Source: an uncultured Bacteroidales bacterium | GTDB lineage: Bacteria; Bacteroidota; Bacteroidia; Bacteroidales; Bacteroidaceae | DNA: 64,000 nucleotides | Assembly: GCA_902776455.1 (NCBI GenBank) | Contig: CACYQI010000037.1 | Coordinates: forward strand, 1-64,000 | Direction of reading: 5' to 3' | Shown here: piece after piece, positions 27,090-34,266 of the stretch | Position numbering within the stretch: position 1 is the stretch's first letter | Layout of the letters: each line of letters starts with the position of its first letter | Position numbers and translations under genes: made by a program | The notes under the pieces: generated by a model | What the model was told of the DNA's origin: nothing | Seen by the model: only the letters and a program-made list of their open reading frames with translations | The model's database searches: none

Positions 27090-27325
27090 GACAGACCACA
27101 GACGGGGGTGATGTCCGCCTGCGCCTGAGCGAAGCGAAGAACCCCCGGTAATTGCGCAACAACACAAATAGTCCCGAAGGGACGACAGAGATATATGCAA
27201 TGTTGTATTAAATAAATTATGTGTTCTGTCGCCCATTCTGGGCTTAGTTTTGTTAATCCACTTGTCCCGGGGGTTCTTCGCTTCGCTCAGGCGCAGGCGG
27301 ACATCACCCCCGTCTGTGGTCTGTC
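27090..27325. repeat. 59-bp perfect inverted repeat
   Basis: Arms 27090-27148 and 27267-27325 are exact inverted copies, 118 bp apart. They include the widespread phrases cagaccacagacgggggtg and gcgaagaacccccgg. The enclosed segment has no gene. Confidence 0.9.
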
Positions 27326-28132
27326 GCGCCTTCGGCGCTTTTCCCCGGACAGCAATAATTTTGAAATGAGCCTGCTCGCCAGGCGGACATCGTTTTCGTG
27401 AAAGGATTAACCATTTTCGGAACTACAATATTTTTCCTTGAAGAAAAAGTTCGAAAACACTATACATCTATACATTAATGCCTGCAAACCCTTTACTGGA
27501 AGGGGTTTCGAGGATGTATAGAGCATACAAATCTTCATTCAGCTATACAGCCGTCCCCACTTTTTATGGAGACAAAACGCCTTTAATTGAGTTTATTCTG
27601 CTGAATGTCAATTTGTTTCACTATAACACAAAATACTGAAACACTTTGTTTCAGCGGTTGAAACGGATTGTTTCAGCTTGTGAAACAGTTTGTTTCGCCA
27701 GCGAAACAAATTGCCAATACGTACAGGCCTTTGTCAAACCACAGTTTACAAGCCGCTGAACGACGTGAAAAAGTGGAGATTTTGGTCAGCTTTCAATGGG
27801 TGTATAGCTGGTGTGGGCTGTGAAGTCTCCATACACCTAAGTATTTCTCTGTATATCAGCGTGTAGGGACTGATGGCGTAGAGGCGTATGGGCAAAACGG
27901 AAAATACGAATGAGAAAAAGTAACGAAACTCAAGTTTCGCATGTAAGGAAGATATAAGAAGATAAAGGAAGATGTGCCGCTCTTTAGCGGCGAGGCGGAG
28001 TACCCCCGTTGTGGTCTGTCGCGCATCGGGCGCTTACTTTACTGACAGCAATCGCTTTGTATATTGTTATCCGCTAAATAAGCAGCTGACAGCAATCGCT
28101 CTTGGGGTTCTTGTGGTTTGCGGGGCGAAGAC
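27326..28132. other. Gene-free region between terminator and O-methyltransferase gene
   Basis: Contains several tatacat/tgtatag words (27460-27560, 27800-27870), the palindromic array at 27637 and another accccc-gttgtggtctgtcgcgc fragment near 28001-28030. No reading frame with family resemblance was found. Confidence 0.6.
27637..27715. repeat. 22-bp-period array of gaaac...gtttc palindromes
   Basis: Three full units start with tgaaac at 27637, 27659 and 27681; a partial fourth begins at 27703. Each holds an inverted gaaac/gtttc pair with a 6-bp centre. The sequence is unrelated to the other 22-bp arrays but has the same period. Confidence 0.85.
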
Positions 28133-28771
28133 CTACGGGGTGTCGGGTTTCACGCGGAGGATGGTGAGGCCGTCGCGAAGGGGGAGGATGACTTTCTCTA
28201 CCCGCTGGTCGGCTGCGACGAGGTCGTTGAAGGCTTGTACGCCGCGCGTCTGCAAGTCGCTCTCTCGCGGCTGGTCGAGGACGCGGCCGTACCACAGGGT
28301 ATTGTCGGCCACGATGAATCCTCCGGGCCGCATCAAGGGCAGAAGCATCTGATAATAAGCCACATACTCGCGCTTGTCGGCATCGATGTAGGCAAAGTCC
28401 CACGGCCCGTCCATCTGCGGCACGAGCTGGAGAGCGTCGCCCAAGTGCAGGTGAATCCTGTCGCGATACGGGCTTCCGCCAATCCATTGGCGCAGGAAGT
28501 CTTCGTTTTCGTCGAATATCTCGAAGGTGTGCAGCTCGGCATTCGGGGCGAGGCCTTCAGCCATGCACAACGTGGAATAGCCGCTGAAGGTGCCCAGTTC
28601 GAGCACTTTCAGCGGCTTAGCCATTTCGATGAGCATCTTGAGCACACGTCCTTGCAGGTGGCCGCTTGCCATCTGTCCGTAGGAGAGCCTCAATTGTGTG
28701 TCGCGCCAGAGAGCGTGGAGATAGTCACCCTCGGCATCGATATGACGGAGGATGTACTCGTCGATGGTCAT
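28133..28771 (-). CDS. SAM-dependent O-methyltransferase (Methyltransf_3 family)
   Basis: 212 residues, usual for the family. Motif I KVLELGTFSGYSTLCMAEG (about 55-73) binds S-adenosylmethionine; FEIFDENEDF and GDALQLVPQ follow, then FAYIDADKREY with the metal-site aspartates and GGFIVADNTLWYGRV. Related proteins include caffeoyl-CoA-type methyltransferases and the tRNA hydroxyuridine methyltransferase TrmR, so a tRNA role is possible but not shown. The ATG overlaps the aroQ stop by four bases, so the two are translationally coupled. Confidence 0.9.
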   Translation of the reverse strand: MTIDEYILRHIDAEGDYLHALWRDTQLRLSYGQMASGHLQGRVLKMLIEMAKPLKVLELGTFSGYSTLCMAEGLAPNAELHTFEIFDENEDFLRQWIGGSPYRDRIHLHLGDALQLVPQMDGPWDFAYIDADKREYVAYYQMLLPLMRPGGFIVADNTLWYGRVLDQPRESDLQTRGVQAFNDLVAADQRVEKVILPLRDGLTILRVKPDTP

Positions 28772-29208
28772 TCTGCCTTGCTACGGGCGGCGTTGTCTAT
28801 GAGGGCCTCGATGGCGAGGCGGTAGCTGTCGAGTCCGAACCCGCCCACGAAGCCCATGCAACCCGGGCTGATGATGGAGCGGCGACGGAACTCTTCGCGC
28901 TGATAGACGTTGCTGATGTGCACCTCGACGGTGGGGGTGCTGACGCTGCGGAGGGCGTCGAGGATGGCGATGCTGGTGTGCGTGTAGGCACCGGCATTGA
29001 GGACGATGCCGTCGCGGTCGAAACCTACCTCGTGAATTTTGTTGATGATTTCGCCCTCCAGGTTGCTCTGGAAGTAGTCGATGCGTACCTTCGGAAAGCG
29101 TGCGCGCAGTTCCTTCAGGTAGTCTTCCCATGCCCGCTTGCCGTAGATTTCAGGCTCGCGAACGCCCAAAAGGTTAAGATTTGGGCCGTTGATAATTTGG
29201 ATTCTCAT
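28768..29208 (-). CDS. aroQ: 3-dehydroquinate dehydratase, type II
   Basis: 146 residues, the standard size. It converts 3-dehydroquinate to 3-dehydroshikimate in the shikimate pathway. Conserved features are IINGPNLNLLGVREPEIYG with R17 and catalytic Y22, NAGAYTHTS (N71, H77), EVHISN (H97) and the REEFRRRSIISP segment. These soluble enzymes form dodecamers. The aroQ and methyltransferase genes on one strand with a divergent xerD-like gene is an arrangement I recall from other Bacteroidales; a pyruvate kinase gene sometimes found there is absent. Confidence 0.96.
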   Translation of the reverse strand: MRIQIINGPNLNLLGVREPEIYGKRAWEDYLKELRARFPKVRIDYFQSNLEGEIINKIHEVGFDRDGIVLNAGAYTHTSIAILDALRSVSTPTVEVHISNVYQREEFRRRSIISPGCMGFVGGFGLDSYRLAIEALIDNAARSKAE

Positions 29209-29226
29209 AATAAAACTGTATCTTTG
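29196..29226 (+). promoter_or_regulatory. Promoter of the xerD-like gene
   Basis: TTTG at 29196-29199 and TATCTTTG at 29219-29226, spacer 19 bp. The leader would be about 105 nt and the promoter overlaps the 5' end of aroQ. Confidence 0.65.
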
Positions 29227-29252
29227 TGCTCGAAAAGCGTTGGTTTCTGCTA

Positions 29253-29260
29253 CAAAGGTA
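29253..29260 (-). promoter_or_regulatory. Possible -7 box for aroQ
   Basis: TACCTTTG on the minus strand, 45 bp before the aroQ ATG. The upstream side is a ttaaagatt direct repeat (about 29265-29297) without a clear TTTG box. Confidence 0.45.
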
Positions 29261-29338
29261 GTAAAAAGATTAAAGATTAAAGATTAAAGATTAAAGTTTT
29301 TTTCCTTAACTGGCGATTTTTCCAGTTCAAGGCTCGGA

Positions 29339-30283
29339 ATGGGAACTATGAAATACGAACTGACCAATACGGGCGTTGTAGGCAACGCCATCTTGCGACG
29401 CTACTTCCAATACTTGCGCATGGAGCGCTCGTACACACCCAACACGCTGGATGCCTACCTCAAGGACTTGCAGAAGCTGCTGAACTACTATGCCGACGAG
29501 GGCATCGACTTCCGCAGCGTGACGCTGGAGCAGCTGGACCGCTTTGCAAAGACCTTGCAGGAGGTGGGCATCGGGCCGCGCTCGGTGGCACGCATCCTGA
29601 GCGGCGTCCGCTCCTTCTATCGCTTCCTGACCCTCGAGAAGGAGGTGGAGACCGACCCTACCGAGCTGCTCGAGAGTCCGAAGATAGGCAAGCACTTGCC
29701 CGAGGTGCTGAGCCTGCCGGAGATTGATGCCATCGAGGCTGCCATCGACCTGAGCAAGCCCGAAGGCGTGCGCGACCTCGCCATCATCGAGGTGCTGTTC
29801 AGCTGCGGACTGCGCATCAGCGAGCTGACGGGCCTGAAGCTGAGCGAGTTGTACCTGGAGGAAGGCTACATCCGTGTTCACGGCAAGGGGCGAAAGGAGC
29901 GGCTGGTGCCCATCGGCGAGAACGCCATCGAGCGGCTGCGCCAATGGTTCGTGGTGCGCCAAGGCATTACGGTCAAGCCGGGCGAGGAGGACTTCGTCTT
30001 CGTCTCGCTGAGGCGCGGCAAGCGTCTGAGCCGCATCTCGCTCTTCGTCTATATCAAGGACTACGCCGAGAAGGCAGGCATCAGGAAAAACATCAGCCCG
30101 CACACCTTCCGCCACAGCTTCGCCACGCAGCTCCTGGAGGGCGGTGCCAACCTGCGAGCCATACAGGCGATGCTCGGCCACGAGGACATCGGCACCACCG
30201 AAATCTACATGCACATCGACAAGAGCCACCTGCGGCAGGAAATTCTGGAGCATCATCCGCGAAACATCAAAAGCCAGGAGTAA
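29339..30283 (+). CDS. xerD: Tyrosine recombinase, XerD type
   Basis: 314 residues. The N-terminal SAM-like domain (about 12-105, YFQYLRMERSYTPNTLDAY) precedes a phage integrase-type catalytic domain with all key residues: R159 (CGLRISELTGL), K183 (GKGRKERLVPI), H255 and R258 (SPHTFRHSFATQLLEGGA), H281 (LGHEDIGTTEIY) and nucleophile Y290. Size and motifs fit the chromosomal XerC/XerD group that resolves dimers at dif, rather than an element-borne integrase. Start could be 29339 or the ATG at 29348. It lies within the segment flanked by 154-bp inverted repeats. No dif site was recognised. Confidence 0.9.
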   Translation: MGTMKYELTNTGVVGNAILRRYFQYLRMERSYTPNTLDAYLKDLQKLLNYYADEGIDFRSVTLEQLDRFAKTLQEVGIGPRSVARILSGVRSFYRFLTLEKEVETDPTELLESPKIGKHLPEVLSLPEIDAIEAAIDLSKPEGVRDLAIIEVLFSCGLRISELTGLKLSELYLEEGYIRVHGKGRKERLVPIGENAIERLRQWFVVRQGITVKPGEEDFVFVSLRRGKRLSRISLFVYIKDYAEKAGIRKNISPHTFRHSFATQLLEGGANLRAIQAMLGHEDIGTTEIYMHIDKSHLRQEILEHHPRNIKSQE

Positions 30284-30357
30284 GGTTCGCGAGGCATGGT
30301 CTAAGCCCGAAAAATCCTGACATGATTTTGAACCTCAGCAGGGAGAGAAACCCGATG

Positions 30358-30427
30358 CTGCACGCCTTGATTTCCGACACTCCACGTTGAGTAAGCCAAC
30401 TCTCCACGTTGTATCGTCTCACACTCC
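30358..30427. repeat. 22-bp-period array, four 'ctccacg' units
   Basis: ctgcacg, ctccacg, ctccacg and ctccctg occur at 30358, 30380, 30402 and 30424, exactly 22 bp apart. Same family as 21661 and 36709. Confidence 0.8.
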
Positions 30428-30781
30428 CTGCTGTCTTCACCGCCTCGGCATGCAGTTTTTTCGCCAAAACTATGTACCGTTTGACGGCACTGAGTGCCGT
30501 CCTACCACTTTCTTAACTCCCCTTGGCAAAACGTCCCTTTCCAACCCGTTGATTATCAGCAGCGATTAAAAATACGGCCATTTTCCGCATCAAGTGGACC
30601 AAAGTGCCACAGACGCGAAAAAAGGCCGTCAGAGCGCGTCGGAATGCGAAAAGTTTTTACAGATACTGCTGGGATGAAGGTAATTTCCAACCCGGCAAGC
30701 TATGAAATGATTTATTGCTGTCGGGGGAAAAGCGCCGAAGGCGCGACAGACCACAGACGGGGGTGTTCTATCGTCCCAGTA

Positions 30782-30935
30782 CGGTCGGATTTGCAATCCG
30801 ACCGTAAGGAGAAAAGGGATTTGCAATCCCCTAACGCTCATAATGCAGGCATTACAAATGCCTAAACCCGCATCTGGCGGATTGCAAATCCGCCAGAACA
30901 GGCGTCAACACCCGTGTCTATAGGCTCTCGCACCT
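30782..30935. repeat. Right arm of the 154-bp inverted repeat pair
   Basis: Inverted copy of 26904-27057; the only mismatch is in the ggtataggca/ggtttaggca word. It carries the same set of ggatttgcaatcc-type palindromes. Confidence 0.9.
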
Positions 30936-31091
30936 CTGATTTTTGTCACCCTCTTTGCCCGCCGCGGACTGCACCCCGCTTTTGCGTCGCAGAAGACATG
31001 CTTTTCCACTTTCTTACGCCTCAGATACTTCCCGATTGTTGCATATTGAAAGAAAAATGTGCCCACACACACTTTTTTTCGTTACTTTTCA

Positions 31092-31121
31092 TTGCACTTT
31101 GAAAAATAATTGCTAATTTTG
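31092..31121 (+). promoter_or_regulatory. Promoter of the Lrp/AsnC-type gene
   Basis: TTG at 31092-31094 and TAATTTTG at 31114-31121, spacer 19 bp; start of transcription expected near 31128. Confidence 0.6.
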
Positions 31122-31137
31122 TTGTCAATTTAACAAC
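31121..31137. promoter_or_regulatory. Small inverted repeat at the start site, possible operator
   Basis: gttgt and acaac flank a 7-bp centre exactly where transcription should begin. Lrp-type proteins often repress their own genes, so an autoregulatory site is plausible; this is inference. Confidence 0.35.
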
Positions 31138-31154
31138 ATATAAAGAAACATACC

Positions 31155-31652
31155 ATGTTAAAAGTAGATGAATTAGACAAACAGATTCTTGAAATGATTT
31201 CCTGCAACGCCCGACTGCCCTTCAAGGATGTGGCCAACGAATGTGGCGTGAGCCGTGCCGCCGTACACCAGCGCGTGCAACACCTCATCGATGCAGGCGT
31301 CATCGTCGGCTCCGGCTTCCACGTCAACCCTGCCAGCCTCGGCTACAGCACCTGCACCTACGTCGGCATCACGCTCGAGAAAGGCTCCATGTACAAACGC
31401 GTCGTGGAGGAATTCGAGAAGATACCCGAGATTGTGGAATGCCACTTCACGACCGGCCCCTACACCATGCTCGTCAAGCTCTATGCACGCGACAACGCCC
31501 ACCTCATGACGTTGCTCAACGACTACCTGCAGGAGATCGACGGCGTAGTCTCTACCGAAACACTCATCTCCCTCAAGCAGAGCATCAAGAAGGAAGTGCC
31601 CATCGGCGCCCAACACCCCGAAACCAAGCCCATTTCCCTCGAAGAAGCATAA
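31155..31652 (+). CDS. Lrp/AsnC family transcriptional regulator
   Basis: 165 residues. The N-terminal winged helix-turn-helix (about 5-60) has KVDELDKQILEMISCNARL and VANECGVSRAAVHQRVQHL as recognition region. A RAM/AsnC ligand domain follows (about 70-150, CTYVGITLEKGS, VECHFTTGPYTMLVKLYARDN, VSTETLISLKQSIKKEVPI). Such proteins are oligomeric feast/famine regulators that sense amino acids or similar effectors. A 9-bp repeat array begins at its stop codon, and an endonuclease gene follows. Its own promoter and a possible operator are visible. The effector is unknown. Confidence 0.93.
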   Translation: MLKVDELDKQILEMISCNARLPFKDVANECGVSRAAVHQRVQHLIDAGVIVGSGFHVNPASLGYSTCTYVGITLEKGSMYKRVVEEFEKIPEIVECHFTTGPYTMLVKLYARDNAHLMTLLNDYLQEIDGVVSTETLISLKQSIKKEVPIGAQHPETKPISLEEA

Positions 31653-31706
31653 GGACTCTAAAGACCCTAAGGACCCTAAGGACCTTAAAGACCTTAAGGA
31701 CTTTAT
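31650..31706. repeat. 9-bp-period array after the Lrp-type gene
   Basis: About six units of the aaggaccct/aaggacctt type run from the stop codon to just before the next gene. Confidence 0.8.
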
Positions 31707-31729
31707 AGCCAAGTTTTAAGGAGAAGACT

Positions 31730-33724
31730 ATGAGAAGAACCTATTTGCTCATCCTGTCTGCTATGGCGGTGCTTTGCATGAGCGCTGCCGCACCAGCCGG
31801 GACGGGGACGTACTACAAGGCTGCCGACGGAAAGAAAGGAGCTGCCCTGAAGTCCGCCCTGCGCGACATCGTCCAGACCACAACGGAGCTGAACTACGGC
31901 GAACTGTGGGAGTGCTTCAGGACAACAGACAAGCGCAGCGACGGCAAGGTGTGGGACATGTACTCGAACAAGACCAACTATGTGTTCGGAAGCTCGGCCC
32001 AAGGCGCCAACTACTCGGGCGAAGGCGACAGCTACAACCGCGAGCACTCGTTCCCGCAGAGCTGGTTCGGCGGAAGCATCAAGCCGATGTACACCGACCT
32101 GCACCACATGTACCCGACCGACGGCTTCGTGAACAACCAGCGAGGCAACCTGCCCTTCGGCGAAGTGGCAAGCCCGACGTACTCCTCAGCAGGCGGATTC
32201 AGCAAAGTAGGCTACTGCTCCTACAGCGGCTACACGGGCAAAGTGTTCGAGCCTAACGACGAATACAAGGGCGACTTCGCGCGTACATACTTCTATATGG
32301 TGACGCGCTACGAGGAGAAGCTCTCCGACTGGTATCAGAAGAACAGCGAGTCGAGAGCCACAATCGACGGCAGCGCCTATCCTGCCTTTACCTCCTGGCA
32401 GCTGAAGATGCTGCTGGAATGGGCCGCAGCCGACCCTGTAAGCCAGAAAGAAGTAGCCCGCAACAACGCAGTCAAGACGCTTCAAGGCAATCGCAACCCC
32501 TTCATCGACTATCCCGGACTGGAGCAGTACATCTGGGGCAGCAAGAAGGCCGACGCCTTCAGCTACGACAACTACGTGCAGCCCGACGGCAGCAGTAGCG
32601 GCAGCGGCGAAGACAATGGCGACGACCCAGACCCCATTGGCGACCAGACAACAGCCGGAACCTACCGACTGACGATAACGGCAGACGACTTCAACACGAC
32701 GAGCTATGCCGCCAACAACAACGAGAAGACCTCCACGGCCTTCTGTACGACCGACGAGACAAAGACCTTCGAAGTGAAATGGACCTCATATCAGGTATTT
32801 AAGAGTGGTGGCATGCAGTGGCAGAAGAACGCCGGCTGCATCTACAACACCACAGACTTGGGCACGATAGGAAACGTGACGATAACCTCTTCCGCAGGCA
32901 CTTTCACCACCTACTACGGGACGTCGGCAAGGCCATCGTCTTCGATGACGGCCGGCGGCGGCTTCTTCCAAATCAAGGTTGGCAGCGCTACGGGCAAGAC
33001 ATCGAAGATAGAGATAGTCTTCACCATAGCAGGAGGCGACACGCCCGGCCCTGGTCCCGGTCCCGGCCCTGGTCCCGACCCTGGTCCCGACCCGACGCCC
33101 GACACATACGGATGGGTGGAAACTCCCATAGGCAACATCACGGCTACGGACGTCTTCGTCATCGTCGGAACACATTCTCAAGGGACATTCGCCCTTCCCA
33201 ATGAGGGGAAATCGAAGCCGGAAGCCGTGCCTGTCACGATAGAAGACAGCAAACTGACAAGCGAGGTGACGGACAACCTGCTGTGGAACATCGGTTCCAA
33301 CGATGCCGGCGGCTACATATTCTACCCGAATGGCAGCACGACAAAATGGCTGTTCTGCAACACGACAGCCAGCAGCTCAGACAACGAGAACCTGCGCGTC
33401 GGGACTGGAAGCAGAAGGGTGTTCGAGATAAGCGAAGAAGGCTACCTCGTGACCCGCGACTCCTATACCCCCCGCTATGCTTGTGTATATTGCGGATTGG
33501 AATGGCGCGGATACATCAAGAGCGTCCTTAAAGAGACGACCATCAAGTTCTACAAGCGCATCGCTCAAGACGAAGACGGCCTCACACTCATTCGCTCTCA
33601 GAGGAAGGGAACTGTTTTCAACCTTGCCGGACAACAAATGGTTAACGGCCAATCAGTAAAGGGTACATTACCCAAGGGCATCTACATCGTCGATGGCAAG
33701 AAGAGAGTCATTGGCAAAAGGTAA
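31730..33724 (+). CDS. Exported endonuclease I family nuclease with C-terminal modules
   Basis: 664 residues with a signal peptide (about 1-20). Residues about 25-285 match the EndA/NucM endonuclease I family, nonspecific periplasmic or secreted nucleases with a His-Me finger: YNREHSFPQSWFGG, DLHHMYPTDGFVNNQRGNLPFGE and FARTYFYMVTRYEEKLSDW. A beta module follows (about 305-435, YRLTITADDFNTTSYAANN), then a Gly-Pro-Asp-rich linker near 440-460, then a further domain, ending QQMVNGQSVKGTLPKGIYIV plus DGKKRVIGKR. A close paralog is at 57454. tsaE starts 3 bp after its stop. Likely role: degrading extracellular DNA or RNA for nutrients; inferred. Confidence 0.9.
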   Translation: MRRTYLLILSAMAVLCMSAAAPAGTGTYYKAADGKKGAALKSALRDIVQTTTELNYGELWECFRTTDKRSDGKVWDMYSNKTNYVFGSSAQGANYSGEGDSYNREHSFPQSWFGGSIKPMYTDLHHMYPTDGFVNNQRGNLPFGEVASPTYSSAGGFSKVGYCSYSGYTGKVFEPNDEYKGDFARTYFYMVTRYEEKLSDWYQKNSESRATIDGSAYPAFTSWQLKMLLEWAAADPVSQKEVARNNAVKTLQGNRNPFIDYPGLEQYIWGSKKADAFSYDNYVQPDGSSSGSGEDNGDDPDPIGDQTTAGTYRLTITADDFNTTSYAANNNEKTSTAFCTTDETKTFEVKWTSYQVFKSGGMQWQKNAGCIYNTTDLGTIGNVTITSSAGTFTTYYGTSARPSSSMTAGGGFFQIKVGSATGKTSKIEIVFTIAGGDTPGPGPGPGPGPDPGPDPTPDTYGWVETPIGNITATDVFVIVGTHSQGTFALPNEGKSKPEAVPVTIEDSKLTSEVTDNLLWNIGSNDAGGYIFYPNGSTTKWLFCNTTASSSDNENLRVGTGSRRVFEISEEGYLVTRDSYTPRYACVYCGLEWRGYIKSVLKETTIKFYKRIAQDEDGLTLIRSQRKGTVFNLAGQQMVNGQSVKGTLPKGIYIVDGKKRVIGKR

Positions 33725-33727
33725 GCT

Positions 33728-34144
33728 ATGGAGATAACAATTGAGAATACCGAAGGCCTTGCAGCAGCCGCGCGGCAGTTTGTCGAGGCAATGGGCGAGC
33801 GACGCATCTTTGCTTTCTATGGCAAAATGGGTGCCGGCAAGACCACCTTCATCAAGGCCATTTGCGAAGCGCTGGGTGTGGAGGATGTCGTAACATCCCC
33901 CACCTTTGCCATTGTCAACGAGTATGGAGCGGACGGAGCATTCGATAGGGTTTATCACTTCGACTTCTACCGCATCAAGAACTTGCGGGAGGCTTACGAC
34001 ATCGGCTGCGAAGAATACTTCTACAGCGGCTGCCCTTGCTTCATCGAGTGGCCAGAGCTCGTAGAGGAACTCCTGCCCGAGAACACAGTCAACGTTAGCA
34101 TCGAAGTGCGCGACGACGAGTCACGCCTTGTCAAAATAGCTTAA
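33728..34144 (+). CDS. tsaE: tRNA threonylcarbamoyladenosine biosynthesis ATPase TsaE
   Basis: 138 residues, the usual size. The Walker A motif FYGKMGAGKTTFIKAI (about 30-45) and the segments VTSPTFAIVNEY, VYHFDFYRI and CFIEWPELVEELLPE are diagnostic. TsaE acts with TsaB and TsaD to place t6A on ANN-decoding tRNAs in the cytoplasm. It begins 3 bp after the endonuclease gene, an odd partner for a housekeeping gene, so translation may be coupled. A 9-bp repeat array begins at its stop codon. Confidence 0.95.
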   Translation: MEITIENTEGLAAAARQFVEAMGERRIFAFYGKMGAGKTTFIKAICEALGVEDVVTSPTFAIVNEYGADGAFDRVYHFDFYRIKNLREAYDIGCEEYFYSGCPCFIEWPELVEELLPENTVNVSIEVRDDESRLVKIA

Positions 34145-34266
34145 GGACTTTAGGGACCTTAAGGACCTTAGGGACTTTAAAGACTTTAGGGACCTTAAGG
34201 ACTTTAGGGACCCTAAGGACCTTAAGGACTTTAAAGACCTTAGAGACCTTAAGGTCATTTAGGGTC
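34142..34266. repeat. Longest 9-bp-period array, between convergent genes
   Basis: About thirteen units of aaggacctt/agggacttt/aaagacttt type fill the whole gap between the tsaE stop and the stop of the minus-strand PI-PLC-like gene. Units are partly self-complementary (ccttaagg). Confidence 0.9.

Larger units (their letters stand above)
30284..31091. other. Gene-free region between xerD and the Lrp-type gene
   Basis: About 800 bp with no convincing gene. It holds a 22-bp-period array (30358-30427), a gaaggcgcgacagaccacagacgggggtg fragment (about 30736-30765), and the right arm of the 154-bp inverted repeat (30782-30935). Confidence 0.6.

Noticed and set aside
28118-29280. Plus-strand frames of 204 and 235 codons opposite aroQ and the O-methyltransferase
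   Set aside because: Shadows of two well-recognised minus-strand genes.
29339-30283. XerD-like gene as an integrase marking a mobile island
   Set aside because: Size and motifs fit the housekeeping XerC/XerD group, it lies beside aroQ in an arrangement I recall from other Bacteroidales, and no attachment site, relaxase or phage gene is seen.
31121-31137. Inverted repeat as an intrinsic terminator
   Set aside because: The stem is only 5 bp, no T-tract follows, and it lies at the expected transcription start of the Lrp-type gene.
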